Shown piece by piece: positions 5,925-12,439 of a DNA stretch of 12,760 nucleotides (position 1 is the first letter of the stretch; the number at the start of each line of letters is the position of its first letter). Both the position numbers and the translations under genes were made by a program. The stretch lies in NCBI GenBank assembly GCA_029784825.1, contig JAFMAU010000052.1, positions 1 to 12,760 of the forward strand, written 5' to 3'. The notes beneath the pieces are model-generated. The model was not told the origin of the DNA and did no database searches. It worked only from the letters and a program-made list of their open reading frames with translations. The stretch is from Nitrososphaerota archaeon (GTDB lineage Archaea; Thermoproteota; Nitrososphaeria; Nitrososphaerales; UBA183).

Positions 5925-6035
5925 GTGTGTTTCGCCGGGTACGACAAGGCAAAGGACGTCCTCGCCGTTGACTGGCAGAACTTGCAGTCGATCGACAGCG
6001 TGGGGCTAGGCCGCCTCCCTCTACGGGCCTCCTAA
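5925..6035 (+). CDS. Possible 36-residue ORF, unrecognised
   Basis: GTG 5925 to TAA 6033-6035 encodes 36 residues containing CFAGYDKAKDVLAVDWQ followed by NLQSIDSVGLG. The composition is that of a soluble protein and no other frame here looks coding. There is no clear promoter or ribosome binding site, and a stop lies in frame at 5916-5918. It could be a genuine small protein, the remnant of a lost gene, or chance. Otherwise the 257-base gap from 5837 to 6093 shows only the promoters of its two flanking genes. Confidence 0.2.
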   Translation: MCFAGYDKAKDVLAVDWQNLQSIDSVGLGRLPLRAS

Positions 6036-6093
6036 TGTACCAGAAGGATATGCCGAATCGGATTAAGCCAAGGGGACCTAACACTGCGGAGGG

Positions 6094-6420
6094 TTGGGGC
6101 TGCACCTGCGGAAGCGACTGGCCCAGGCAGGGGTGATGCTGCTGATTGCCTCGTATCTGGGCGCTGTCCTTCCCATAATCTGGACTTCGCTCTTTCCATA
6201 CATCGCGACTACGATGGGGGGCCTGGTCCTTCTCGTCGCCGCCCTTACTCCCGGGCCATCTGATGAGACGTGGGGGTCCATGTGGCCACTGGTCGGCTAC
6301 GACAACGCTATCGACGCGCTCTACGTCCGGGGCCCTTGGTGGCAAAGGATCTACGAGCTTGACCAGCAAGACCGAGAGGACCGGATAACGACGGCCATGG
6401 GAAATTGGTTCCAGCCATAA
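6094..6420 (+). CDS. Hypothetical two-helix membrane protein (108 residues)
   Basis: TTG 6094 opens a 108-residue protein with a basic N-terminus (GLHLRKRLAQ). Two hydrophobic segments follow, about 12-31 (AGVMLLIASYLGAVLPIIW) and 34-52. The polar C-terminal half contains two Trp-rich spots (ETWGSMWPLVGYDN and GPWWQRIYELDQQDRED) and ends WFQP. I do not recognise the family. Codon third positions match neighbouring genes. GGATTAAG (6059-6066) is centred about 30 bases upstream and GGAGGG directly precedes the TTG, so a nearly leaderless start is plausible. GTG or ATG at about codons 14-15 would cut into the first helix and is less likely. It lies upstream of tuf in the same direction, but tuf has its own promoter. 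Confidence 0.55.
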   Translation: MGLHLRKRLAQAGVMLLIASYLGAVLPIIWTSLFPYIATTMGGLVLLVAALTPGPSDETWGSMWPLVGYDNAIDALYVRGPWWQRIYELDQQDREDRITTAMGNWFQP

Positions 6421-6495
6421 CGAGGCCCGCGACTTGACAGCAGCCCGAAAAAGGAGGAGAAGCCGACGATTGGACAGAACCCATCCTCGTAACGC

Positions 6496-6503
6496 TTTTA
6501 TAC
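6496..6503 (+). promoter_or_regulatory. TATA box of the EF-1A gene
   Basis: TTTTATAC is the strongest TATA box in the window. Transcription should start near 6526, after the ATG at 6509 and about 20 bases before ATG 6545. The short leader carries AAGGTC at 6529-6534, a possible Shine-Dalgarno site. Confidence 0.7.
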
Positions 6504-6544
6504 GCTAAATGGAGGTCGTTTCATTCGTAAGGTCTGAGTTAGAG

Positions 6545-7873
6545 ATGGCCAACAAGCCGCACCTGAACCTGATAGTAACCGGTCACGTGGACAACGGCAA
6601 GTCCACCACCATGGGACACTTCCTTTTCGACCTGGGCGTGGTAGACAACAGGATGATCGAGGAGTTCGCGAAGGAGTCCGAGAAGACCGGGGCAGGCGAC
6701 TCTTTCAAATACGCATGGGTGCTCGACCAGCTGAAGGACGAGAGGGAAAGGGGTGTGACCATCGACCTCGCCTTCCAGCGCTTCGAGACTCCGAAGTTCT
6801 TCTACACTCTCATCGACGCGCCTGGGCACAAGGACTTCATCAAGAACATGATCACAGGCGCCTCCGAGGCCGACGCGGCGGTTCTCGTCGTCTCCGCAAA
6901 GAAGGGTGAGGCCGACGCTGCCCTCGCGTCTGGGGGACAGGCCAGAGAGCACGCCTTCCTGCTGAGGACCCTCGGCGTTTCTCAGCTGCTGGTGGCGGTA
7001 AACAAGATGGACGATCAGACCGTGAAGTACTCCGAGCAGCGTTACAACGAGGCGAAGCAGGACATCGAAACACTGCTGAAGACCGTCGGTTACAACACTT
7101 CCAAGATACGCTTCATCCCCGTCTCCGGGTGGACAGGGGAGAACCTCATCAAGCCGTCGACCAACATGCCGTGGTACAAGGGGCCTACGATGCTGCAAGC
7201 CCTCGACGAGTTCCTCGAGCCGCCGAAGCCAATCGACAAGCCGCTGAGGCTCCCAGTCCAGGACGTCTACACGATCACCGGGGTCGGCACCGTCCCGGTC
7301 GGCAGGGTCGAGACCGGCAAGATGAAGGTAGGGGACGCTGTTTCAATCATGCCAGAGGGGTTGACCGCTGAAGTGAAGTCCATCGAGACCCACCACACCC
7401 AGATGCAGGAGGCGATGGCTGGGGACAACATCGGGTTCAACCTAAGAGGAGTAGCGAAGGGCGACTTCAAGCGCGGTTCCGTGCTCGGGCCTTCCAACGC
7501 CCCGCCTACGATCGCCAAAGAGTTCAGGGCCCAGATAATCGTGGTGTTCCACCCGACTGCGATCGCCGCGGGGTACACGCCGGTGCTCCACCTCGCGACC
7601 AGCCAGACGGCAGCGACGATCAGCGAGCTCGTCGCCAAGATCGACCCGAGGACCGGTCAGCCGACGGAAGAGAAGCCAAAGACCCTCAAGACGGGCGACT
7701 CGGCGATCGTCAAGATCACGCCGCTGAGGCCTATCGTGGCCGAGACGTTCAAAGAATACCCAGAATTGGGCCGCTTTGCGCTGAGGGACTCTGGTTCAAC
7801 CGTCGCAGCCGGAATAATCCAAGAAGTAACCCAGAAAGGGTCAGCAGAGAAGAAGGCTGCCGCAAAAGCATAG
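6545..7873 (+). CDS. tuf: Translation elongation factor 1-alpha (aEF1A)
   Basis: This GTPase delivers aminoacyl-tRNA to the ribosome. The 442-residue protein has an N-terminal G domain with GHVDNGKST (13-21), DERERGVT (switch I end), DAPGH (91-95), NKMD (153-156) and SGW. Beta-barrel domain 2 includes QDVYTITGVGTVPVGRVETG and domain 3 includes RFALRDSGSTVAAGI. The chain ends with a Lys/Ala-rich tail (EKKAAAKA). Asn instead of the common His in GHVDNGK matches thaumarchaeal EF-1A as I recall it. The start is ATG 6545: it gives the family N-terminus MANKPHLNL, whereas ATG 6509 lies before the predicted transcript start and adds a foreign peptide. Length is normal with no truncation. No ribosomal-protein gene follows directly. 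Confidence 0.97.
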   Translation: MANKPHLNLIVTGHVDNGKSTTMGHFLFDLGVVDNRMIEEFAKESEKTGAGDSFKYAWVLDQLKDERERGVTIDLAFQRFETPKFFYTLIDAPGHKDFIKNMITGASEADAAVLVVSAKKGEADAALASGGQAREHAFLLRTLGVSQLLVAVNKMDDQTVKYSEQRYNEAKQDIETLLKTVGYNTSKIRFIPVSGWTGENLIKPSTNMPWYKGPTMLQALDEFLEPPKPIDKPLRLPVQDVYTITGVGTVPVGRVETGKMKVGDAVSIMPEGLTAEVKSIETHHTQMQEAMAGDNIGFNLRGVAKGDFKRGSVLGPSNAPPTIAKEFRAQIIVVFHPTAIAAGYTPVLHLATSQTAATISELVAKIDPRTGQPTEEKPKTLKTGDSAIVKITPLRPIVAETFKEYPELGRFALRDSGSTVAAGIIQEVTQKGSAEKKAAAKA

Positions 7874-8079
7874 GCACAGCCTTTTACTGACGGTTTCGAC
7901 TTCACTTAGCGGAAGCTGAAGCAGGAGAGGTTGCGCCTTCTCACGGCGTTGGCTCGCTGGAGGGACGAATGGTGCATCACAAGCGTCGTCCCCGTGGACA
8001 TTGGAATGGCACAGGGCCTGCCGAGGGCGCACCTGTTCAACGACGGTGTAAATAGTGGGGGTTCGTACTCGGGACGGAA
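7874..8079. other. Intergenic region after tuf, no convincing gene
   Basis: Just after the tuf stop a short T tract (CCTTTTACTG, 7880-7889) and a second pyrimidine-rich stretch could serve as a weak terminator or TATA element. A plus frame from TTG 7931 (RLLTALARWRDEWCITSVVPVDIG...) looks mildly protein-like for about 40 codons, with GGAGAGG directly before it. It then runs out of frame into the next gene, so I do not call it. No tRNA-like fold was seen. Confidence 0.3.
8048..8055 (+). promoter_or_regulatory. TATA box for leaderless 66-residue membrane protein
   Basis: GTAAATAG is centred 28-29 bases before TTG 8080, the first codon of the small membrane protein. This fits a leaderless message with a TTG start. 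Confidence 0.5.
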
Positions 8080-8280
8080 TTGGAGTCCGACGCAGCCGTG
8101 TCCTACTTGGTGCTGGCATTCGGGGCGATATTCATCCTGTTCGGCTTGAAGAATCTGATCGCGAACCCATTCCTGGGGGCCTCCTCCCTCGCGGCCATGG
8201 CCGTCCTCTTTGGAGGACTCCTCTCCGGAGCGGCGATCCTGTTGGGGAAGCATCCGCGCTCTCCGGATTCCCTCGAGTGA
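8080..8280 (+). CDS. Small two-helix membrane protein (66 residues), hypothetical
   Basis: TTG 8080 encodes 66 residues with two hydrophobic segments, about 7-28 (VSYLVLAFGAIFILFGLKNLI) and 33-55 (GASSLAAMAVLFGGLLSGAAILL). A short loop with NPF lies between them and a polar tail, KHPRSPDSLE, follows. No family is recognised. Codon usage is that of the neighbours and the promoter spacing supports the TTG. It converges on the toroid protein gene, whose stop lies 28 bases beyond. Function unknown; its layout resembles the other tiny membrane proteins in this window without obvious sequence similarity. Confidence 0.65.
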   Translation: MESDAAVSYLVLAFGAIFILFGLKNLIANPFLGASSLAAMAVLFGGLLSGAAILLGKHPRSPDSLE

Positions 8281-8308
8281 CTCGCGCCGCGGCCTTGAAC
8301 AGAGGCTG

Positions 8309-9310
8309 CTAATTGGGCAGGTCGAGGTCCCCTGTCTGCGCCAGTACCCTGTAGCAGTTCAGCGTGATCCATTTGCTCGGCCGACCCAGCTCCTCGACCG
8401 TCACCAGGGTCTTCCTTCGGTGGGCCCGCCTCTCTCTCACCCAGTCCCCTTCAAGGAGCCACTTCCCCTCGGGGGTCATCTTGGACAGCAGGAGGTGCAC
8501 CGCGTCGCCGATCCTCTCGTCGTCCTGATACCCGAGCTTCGTCAAGACCCTCAGCCCGTGCAGGGCATCATAGTAGTAGTACATCGGAAAGTGGAACTTC
8601 GTCAACATGTCGGCCGAGAAGACGTCCTCTAGCCCCTTGAGCTCTACGGGCCGCCAGTCCCTGTGAGACTTGTAGACCCTGTGTGCGAGGAGGAACTCGG
8701 CTCCCCGCTCGGCCGACGCCTTCATCTTGCGGGTCCACTTCTGCCTCGGGTATTCTGAGAAGGCCCAAAGCGGCTCGATTGTGGACATGAACGAGCTGTG
8801 GGTCGCCCCCGGCGTCGTGTCGCAGTTCCATCCGCCGTCTTCCAACTGGATTTCCGGGAGCCAGTCCAGCCCCTTCTGGATGCGTGGGTCGTCGTAGCCG
8901 AACGCTGTCATCGTCCTAAGCATGTTGCCGGAGATGCACGGCTCCTCCTCCACCTTCTCCCCTACCGGGCTGCACGTCCAGGCCCCGCTATCCACCCAGT
9001 GCTGCGTCGTCAGCCGCTTCGTCGCGCTGTCTATCCACGGCAGCGGGGGGACGCCCATCTCCCCGAGGAGCATCAGCTGCCAGATGGTGGCCGTGAACTT
9101 CGGGTTGTATGACTCGTCTTCAGGCAGCCAGTACCCCCTCTTCCCCTGCGAGCTCTTCAGATCCGCGACAGGAGGATAGGACATGACGTCCTTGCGGGCT
9201 GCCTTTGCCTCTCTGGCTCCGGGGCTCTTCCTCATGATGTCGGTGAGCGTGAGATACCTTACGGCCGGGTTCGAGGGCTCGAGGAGCCATTGGAGCGCTT
9301 GGGCTTTCAC
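8309..9310 (-). CDS. Prenyltransferase/squalene-cyclase-like alpha-alpha toroid protein
   Basis: This 333-residue soluble protein of helical repeats resembles the terpenoid cyclase/protein prenyltransferase alpha-alpha barrel superfamily. The N-terminal LQWLLEPSNPAVRYLTLTDIM and the QW-like motif QLEDGGWNCD (155-164) support this, followed by THSSFMSTIEPLWAF (170-184) and FHFPMYYYYDALHGLRVL (239-256). Late repeats include TPEGKWLLEGDW (279-290) and PSKWITLNCYRVL. I see neither a class II cyclase DxDD motif nor the zinc ligands of protein prenyltransferases, so an enzymatic role is uncertain. It may be a binding protein or may cut or bind polysaccharide or lipid. GTG 9310 is supported by a TATA box 28 bases upstream (leaderless). 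It lies downstream of the ABC transporter operon in the same direction but has its own promoter. Confidence 0.6.
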   Translation of the reverse strand: MKAQALQWLLEPSNPAVRYLTLTDIMRKSPGAREAKAARKDVMSYPPVADLKSSQGKRGYWLPEDESYNPKFTATIWQLMLLGEMGVPPLPWIDSATKRLTTQHWVDSGAWTCSPVGEKVEEEPCISGNMLRTMTAFGYDDPRIQKGLDWLPEIQLEDGGWNCDTTPGATHSSFMSTIEPLWAFSEYPRQKWTRKMKASAERGAEFLLAHRVYKSHRDWRPVELKGLEDVFSADMLTKFHFPMYYYYDALHGLRVLTKLGYQDDERIGDAVHLLLSKMTPEGKWLLEGDWVRERRAHRRKTLVTVEELGRPSKWITLNCYRVLAQTGDLDLPN

Positions 9311-9332
9311 TGTCGGCCCGCAGCGCGGGGAT

Positions 9333-9342
9333 GGCTATAACC
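9333..9342 (-). promoter_or_regulatory. TATA box for leaderless toroid protein mRNA
   Basis: The minus strand reads GGTTATAGCC, centred 28 bases before GTG 9310. It abuts the TAG stop (9342-9344) of the preceding 51-residue gene. Confidence 0.55.
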
Positions 9343-9497
9343 TATCGCGCGGCCCTCTTCAACGCAACCCCCGCGACGAAGAGCGCCACCCCTACCAGTA
9401 GTAGGCCGCCGTATTCGGCTCGGACGCCGCGGGAGGCAAGCAGCGCGACCCCCAGGACCGATAGTATCGCCCCCATAGCCAGGAGCCGCAGGCTCAA
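9342..9497 (-). CDS. Small two-helix membrane protein (51 residues) at the end of the ABC operon
   Basis: TTG 9497 to TAG 9342-9344 encodes 51 residues, SLRLLAMGAILSVLGVALL-ASRGVRAEYG-GLLLVGVALFVAGVAL-KRAAR. That is two hydrophobic segments joined by a charged loop and a basic C-terminus. The start lies 30 bases after the permease stop on the same strand, so it is probably the third gene of the transporter operon. An in-frame TGA just upstream fixes TTG as the only usable start. The other frames here give Arg/Pro-rich sequence. It may be an accessory subunit of the transporter, which is inference from position only. Confidence 0.55.
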   Translation of the reverse strand: MSLRLLAMGAILSVLGVALLASRGVRAEYGGLLLVGVALFVAGVALKRAAR

Positions 9498-9527
9498 CCC
9501 ACTCGTTCGCGCTCACCCGCTCGCAGT

Positions 9528-10262
9528 CTACTTCCACTTCGTCAGGATCTCTTCTCTGCGGAACGCCGCACGGACCACGTAGAGCAGGGCGAAGTCAACC
9601 AAAGCCAGGGCGCCCGATATGACGAGCAGGGTCCACGTGTCCCCAAGCTGCACGATCTGGAGCTCGCCGCCGACATAGATCCCTGCGAAGGGGAGCACCA
9701 GCAGCGTCCCCAGCTGCTGCGCAATCCTGACGTCGCTCACCCTGGACGATATCAGGACCCCCCACTCGATGCTCATCACTGTCGCGAGAGGCACCATCAG
9801 GAAGAAGACGATGGCGGAGTTCCAGTTCGGGAAGTAGTAGTATCCCATCCTTCCGACTGTCACGGCGTCTGTGAGGCCCATGAACACCACCGAAGCGGCG
9901 AGGATCGCCGCCAGGGGCGGCACGACCGCCGCTATCCCTTTTCCAAGAAGGATCTCCCCGTCGGTGGTCGGGGTCGCGAGGAGGGGCTCGATGCTCTTCT
10001 CGACCTTCTCTCCTACGATGCTGTATGACGCGATGGCAGATGGAATCATGCCCGCGAGTATCATGAAGAAGAAGTTGAACGACGGGAGGAGATATGACAG
10101 GGCAGCCGCGTCCGTCCCCTTCCGCTCGATGTACTGGATGACGAAGGGGAACAGCAACGATACTACGAAGGGGACGACGAACACGGAGTAGATTATGTTC
10201 CTCGTCCGCCTGACGACCAGGAGGTCCTTCGAAGCGACGATCAATGACTGGGAGATCCTCAT
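9528..10262 (-). CDS. ABC-2 type transporter permease
   Basis: This is the 244-residue membrane subunit of an ABC exporter of the NatB/ABC-2 kind. There are about six hydrophobic segments, roughly 21-43, 57-81, 105-130, 146-167, 181-199 and 209-231. Between the second and third lies the family signature loop VGEKVEKSIEPLLATPTTDGEILLGK, which contacts the ATPase. The start ATG overlaps the ATPase stop by four bases (ATGA), so the two are translationally coupled. The exported substrate is not evident; relatives move Na+, antibiotics, lipids or polysaccharide. The length is typical for the short, half-size form. Confidence 0.85.
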   Translation of the reverse strand: MRISQSLIVASKDLLVVRRTRNIIYSVFVVPFVVSLLFPFVIQYIERKGTDAAALSYLLPSFNFFFMILAGMIPSAIASYSIVGEKVEKSIEPLLATPTTDGEILLGKGIAAVVPPLAAILAASVVFMGLTDAVTVGRMGYYYFPNWNSAIVFFLMVPLATVMSIEWGVLISSRVSDVRIAQQLGTLLVLPFAGIYVGGELQIVQLGDTWTLLVISGALALVDFALLYVVRAAFRREEILTKWK

Positions 10263-11182
10263 TGGTTCCTCCTCACGAGCTTCAGGTACGTGTCCTCAAA
10301 GGTCGAGCCGACGGTCCCAGCGTAGTGGACGCGGGCCCCTGCCTGGACAAGGAGCTGCACCACGTCCGGGACCCTCGCCTCCGCGTCTGCCATCTCGAAG
10401 GTGACCTTGAGGTCTTCCACCGAGATCTTCACCTCGAGGTACTTCTTCTGGACCGCATGCAGCATGAGGTCGGTCACCGTCTCAAGCTGGACGACGATCT
10501 TCCTTGACCCGACCATGCGCTCCAGCTCCTCGGGAGACCCTGTCGCCATCAGCTTCGTGTTCAGGATCGCGATCTTGTCGCAGATCCTCTGTGCCTCGTC
10601 CAGGTTGTGGGTGTTCAGGAATATCGTCCTCTTTTCCTTCCTCAGCTCCAGGATGAAGTCCCTCACAGTCTTCGCTGATTCGGGGTCGAGGTTGGCTGTC
10701 GGCTCGTCCATGAAGAGCACCTGCGGGTCGTGGACGAGGGCCCTCGCTATCGCGAGCTTCTGCTTCATCCCTTTGGAGAACGTCCCGGCTGCGACGTCCC
10801 TCTTCTCCCACAGGCCGAGGAGGGTAAGGAACCGTCTGATGCTCTCCTTCCTCTGGGCCTCTGGCATGCCGTAGAGCTTCCCGTAAATGTCCAGGTTCCT
10901 GTATGCGCTTAGGGCCTCATAGAGCCCGACGTTGTCCGGGACGAGCCCGACCATCCTCCTGATTTTCATCGAGTCGGCGCCGTCTCCCACGTCGTATCCC
11001 CCTATTCTTGCCTCCCCGCTCGATTTCGATATCAGGCAGCAGAGCATCCTGACTGTGGTAGTCTTCCCCGCCCCGTTCGGACCGAGAAACCCGAAGACCT
11101 CCCCCTCGCTCACGTCGAAGGACACGCCGTCGACTGCCGTAAGGCCTCCGAACTTCTTCGTGAGGCCCGTGGTTTCAATCAT
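10259..11182 (-). CDS. ABC transporter ATP-binding protein, ABC-2 (CcmA/NatA) type
   Basis: This 307-residue ATPase powers the permease encoded next to it. Walker A is GPNGAGKTT (34-42), the signature is TFSKGMKQK (134-142), Walker B is VLFMDEP (155-161), the D-loop is NLDP (164-167) and the H-loop is THNLDEA (191-197). At the Q-loop the sequence is VPDN (81-84), with Asp where Gln is usual; Glu or Asp occurs here in related exporter ATPases. A C-terminal extension of about 85 residues (from 222), ending TFEDTYLKLVRRNQ, is typical of ABC-2 exporter ATPases. The ATG at 11182 gives the family start MIETTGLTKKFG. A TATA-like CCTTTTAC lies about 32 bases upstream, giving a very short leader. It is divergent from the GrpB-family gene. 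Confidence 0.95.
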   Translation of the reverse strand: MIETTGLTKKFGGLTAVDGVSFDVSEGEVFGFLGPNGAGKTTTVRMLCCLISKSSGEARIGGYDVGDGADSMKIRRMVGLVPDNVGLYEALSAYRNLDIYGKLYGMPEAQRKESIRRFLTLLGLWEKRDVAAGTFSKGMKQKLAIARALVHDPQVLFMDEPTANLDPESAKTVRDFILELRKEKRTIFLNTHNLDEAQRICDKIAILNTKLMATGSPEELERMVGSRKIVVQLETVTDLMLHAVQKKYLEVKISVEDLKVTFEMADAEARVPDVVQLLVQAGARVHYAGTVGSTFEDTYLKLVRRNQ

Positions 11183-11210
11183 CAGACGGTCCCCGGCATG
11201 GCTCCACGGA

Positions 11211-11220
11211 GTAAAAGGGC
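11211..11220 (-). promoter_or_regulatory. TATA box of the ABC transporter operon
   Basis: The minus strand reads GCCCTTTTAC, centred about 32 bases before ATG 11182, so the predicted leader is only about five bases. Confidence 0.45.
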
Positions 11221-11260
11221 TATCGCCAGTCTCAGGGGGAGGAGCCTGGCTCCAGCAAGG

Positions 11261-11270
11261 CTTAGTTATG
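11261..11270 (+). promoter_or_regulatory. TATA box for leaderless GrpB-family mRNA
   Basis: CTTAGTTATG is centred 28 bases before ATG 11294. This supports the internal ATG over the upstream in-frame start at 11198. Confidence 0.45.
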
Positions 11271-11293
11271 AATCAGGGCCGGTCGCGCCTGAG

Positions 11294-11806
11294 ATGCCAG
11301 AACCCGTGGTCATCGTCGACTACGACGTGACCTGGGTCTCTACGTTCAGGATGCTCAAGGGCCAGCTCGAACGTTCGCTGGGCGGCCTGCCGGTCGAGAT
11401 CGAGCACGTAGGGAGCACATCCGTCCCAGGCGCAGCGGCGAAGCCGATCGTCGACATCGACGTGGTCGTCAGATCGGAAGATGACGTAGCCAAGGCCATC
11501 CGACTTCTGGCCGCGGCTGGGTACAGGCACAAGGGAGACCGAGGGGTCAGAGGCCGAGAGGCATTCGACAATCCTCAGGGGCTGCCACAGCACCACCTCT
11601 ACGTAGTCGTCTCGGGGAACTCTGAGCACAGGCGCCATTTGCTCTTCAGAGACTACCTGAGGAGCCACCCCGAGGACGCGGCGAGATATTCGGCCCTCAA
11701 GCGGTCGCTCGCGGAGACCTTCAGAGAGGACAGGGACGCCTACACCAATTCGAAGTCCGCGTTCGTCGAGGAGACCCTGCGCAGAGCTTCTGCAGCCAAG
11801 CACTAG
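11294..11806 (+). CDS. GrpB/UPF0157 family protein (nucleotidyltransferase fold)
   Basis: This 170-residue cytoplasmic protein belongs to the GrpB (UPF0157) family, which has a nucleotidyltransferase-like fold and no settled biochemical role. Diagnostic stretches are VVIVDYDVTWVSTF (5-18), IEHVGSTSVPGAAAKPIVDIDVVV (36-59), with the G40-S41 and D54-x-D56 nucleotidyltransferase signatures, and LPQHHLYVVVSGN (97-109). Others are HLLFRDYLRSHPEDAARYSALK and YTNSKSAFV. ATG 11294 gives the family N-terminus; the open frame extends upstream to 11198 but those 32 codons are unlike the family and precede the predicted transcript start. The TAG stop shares a CTAG with the stop of the opposing hemerythrin gene. 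Some relatives are fused to dephospho-CoA kinase; no such fusion is present here. Confidence 0.88.
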   Translation: MPEPVVIVDYDVTWVSTFRMLKGQLERSLGGLPVEIEHVGSTSVPGAAAKPIVDIDVVVRSEDDVAKAIRLLAAAGYRHKGDRGVRGREAFDNPQGLPQHHLYVVVSGNSEHRRHLLFRDYLRSHPEDAARYSALKRSLAETFREDRDAYTNSKSAFVEETLRRASAAKH

Positions 11807-12240
11807 GCCCTGGAGAGCCCCTTCGCCCTCGGGAACACCGATGCCTCCTCGGCCTTTGTGTGCAGTTCGAAAAGCTCCTCAAGCTCCCCCTGCCTTCCCT
11901 CCAGCTCCGCGGAGGAGAGGGCTGCGAGTTCGCTGACTTTCTTCATCAGCTGGTAGATCGGCCGGTGCTGCTGGAACACCCTGATCTCGTCGGCCGCCCC
12001 CTTGACTCCGAGCCTTCGTATCAGGAGCCCAAGGATCTGCGACTCCTCGTCCGCGATATGCTGTCTGAATATCGGGTCGACCTTCCGCAGCTCCGCGCCC
12101 GCCTCGTCGAAGGACTTCCTCCCAGCCGCGTCGCGCGCCCTCCGCAGACCCTCCTTCATCGCCAGGTGCTCTTTCACGAGCGCCTCGATCAGATCGCCGA
12201 GGGGCAGCGGGCGAGGGCGGTATCTGTCCCCTTCCGCCAT
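11803..12240 (-). CDS. Hemerythrin HHE-domain protein
   Basis: This 145-residue helical-bundle protein of the hemerythrin-like HHE family probably binds a di-iron centre and senses or stores O2, NO or iron. Candidate ligands are H25 (KEHLAMKEGL), H61 and E65 (QHIADEESQIL), H92 (QQHRPIYQL), and H127 and E131 (LHTKAEEASVFPRA). ATG 12240 is chosen over GTG 12276 for two reasons: the longer start would overlap the TATA-like GTAAAAAGGG, and ATG 12240 is preceded by AAGGAGG and lies at the predicted transcript start. There is no signal peptide. The function of this single-domain form cannot be assigned further. Given nirK in the same window, an NO-related role is conceivable but the genes are about 7 kb apart. 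Confidence 0.85.
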   Translation of the reverse strand: MAEGDRYRPRPLPLGDLIEALVKEHLAMKEGLRRARDAAGRKSFDEAGAELRKVDPIFRQHIADEESQILGLLIRRLGVKGAADEIRVFQQHRPIYQLMKKVSELAALSSAELEGRQGELEELFELHTKAEEASVFPRAKGLSRA

Positions 12241-12260
12241 CCGCGCCTCCTTCCATTGCC

Positions 12261-12270
12261 CCCTTTTTAC
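12261..12270 (-). promoter_or_regulatory. TATA box for hemerythrin gene
   Basis: The minus strand reads GTAAAAAGGG, centred 27 bases before ATG 12240. The AAGGAGG between box and ATG would lie upstream of a leaderless transcript, so transcript start and ribosome site disagree here. Confidence 0.45.
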
Positions 12271-12286
12271 GACCACCCTGTCGGAG

Positions 12287-12379
12287 CCCTGCGGTCCGGT
12301 TCACCGGGTTACGGCCGTCTGTTAAGGCAGGGGCCGAACTTCGCGTCGCGCTGATCCCGGATATCCGCGGCAACCGGTC
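12287..12379. other. Intergenic cluster of inverted repeats
   Basis: CCCTGC (12287-12292) can pair with GCAGGG (12327-12332). Between them lie CCGG-TTCA-CCGG (12296-12307) and the palindrome ACGGCCGT. After them come GGATATCC, CCGCGG and ACCGGT. High GC makes short palindromes likely by chance. It could be a structured leader or small RNA, but there is no cloverleaf and no family match that I can see. Confidence 0.2.
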
Positions 12380-12408
12380 CGCCTTCGCGGCGCCGGGCAG
12401 GGTGGAAC

Positions 12409-12416
12409 GGTTAAAC
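12409..12416 (+). promoter_or_regulatory. TATA box for the interrupted gene at 12440
   Basis: GGTTAAAC is centred 27 bases before GTG 12440, the same geometry as the other leaderless genes in this window. Confidence 0.45.
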
Positions 12417-12439
12417 AGAGTCCGGTCGGGCCGGCCACC

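Noticed and set aside
5833..6369. A 178-codon minus-strand frame covering the gap before the 108-residue membrane protein
   Set aside because: It is rich in Arg, Pro, Gly and Ser, overlaps the better supported plus-strand gene and has no recognisable motif.
6509..6544. The upstream ATG of tuf (12 extra codons)
   Set aside because: It lies before the predicted transcript start and the added peptide is unlike EF-1A N-termini.
6539..7198. A 219-codon minus-strand frame opposite tuf
   Set aside because: It is a shadow of EF-1A: G/C-rich codons produce long antisense frames throughout this window.
7931..8149. A 72-codon plus-strand frame after tuf
   Set aside because: The first 40 codons look mildly protein-like, but the second half is out of frame over the 8080 gene and its promoter; support is too weak to call.
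12296..12310. A T-loop-like GGTTCACCGGG suggesting a tRNA
   Set aside because: No acceptor stem, D arm or anticodon arm can be placed around it.
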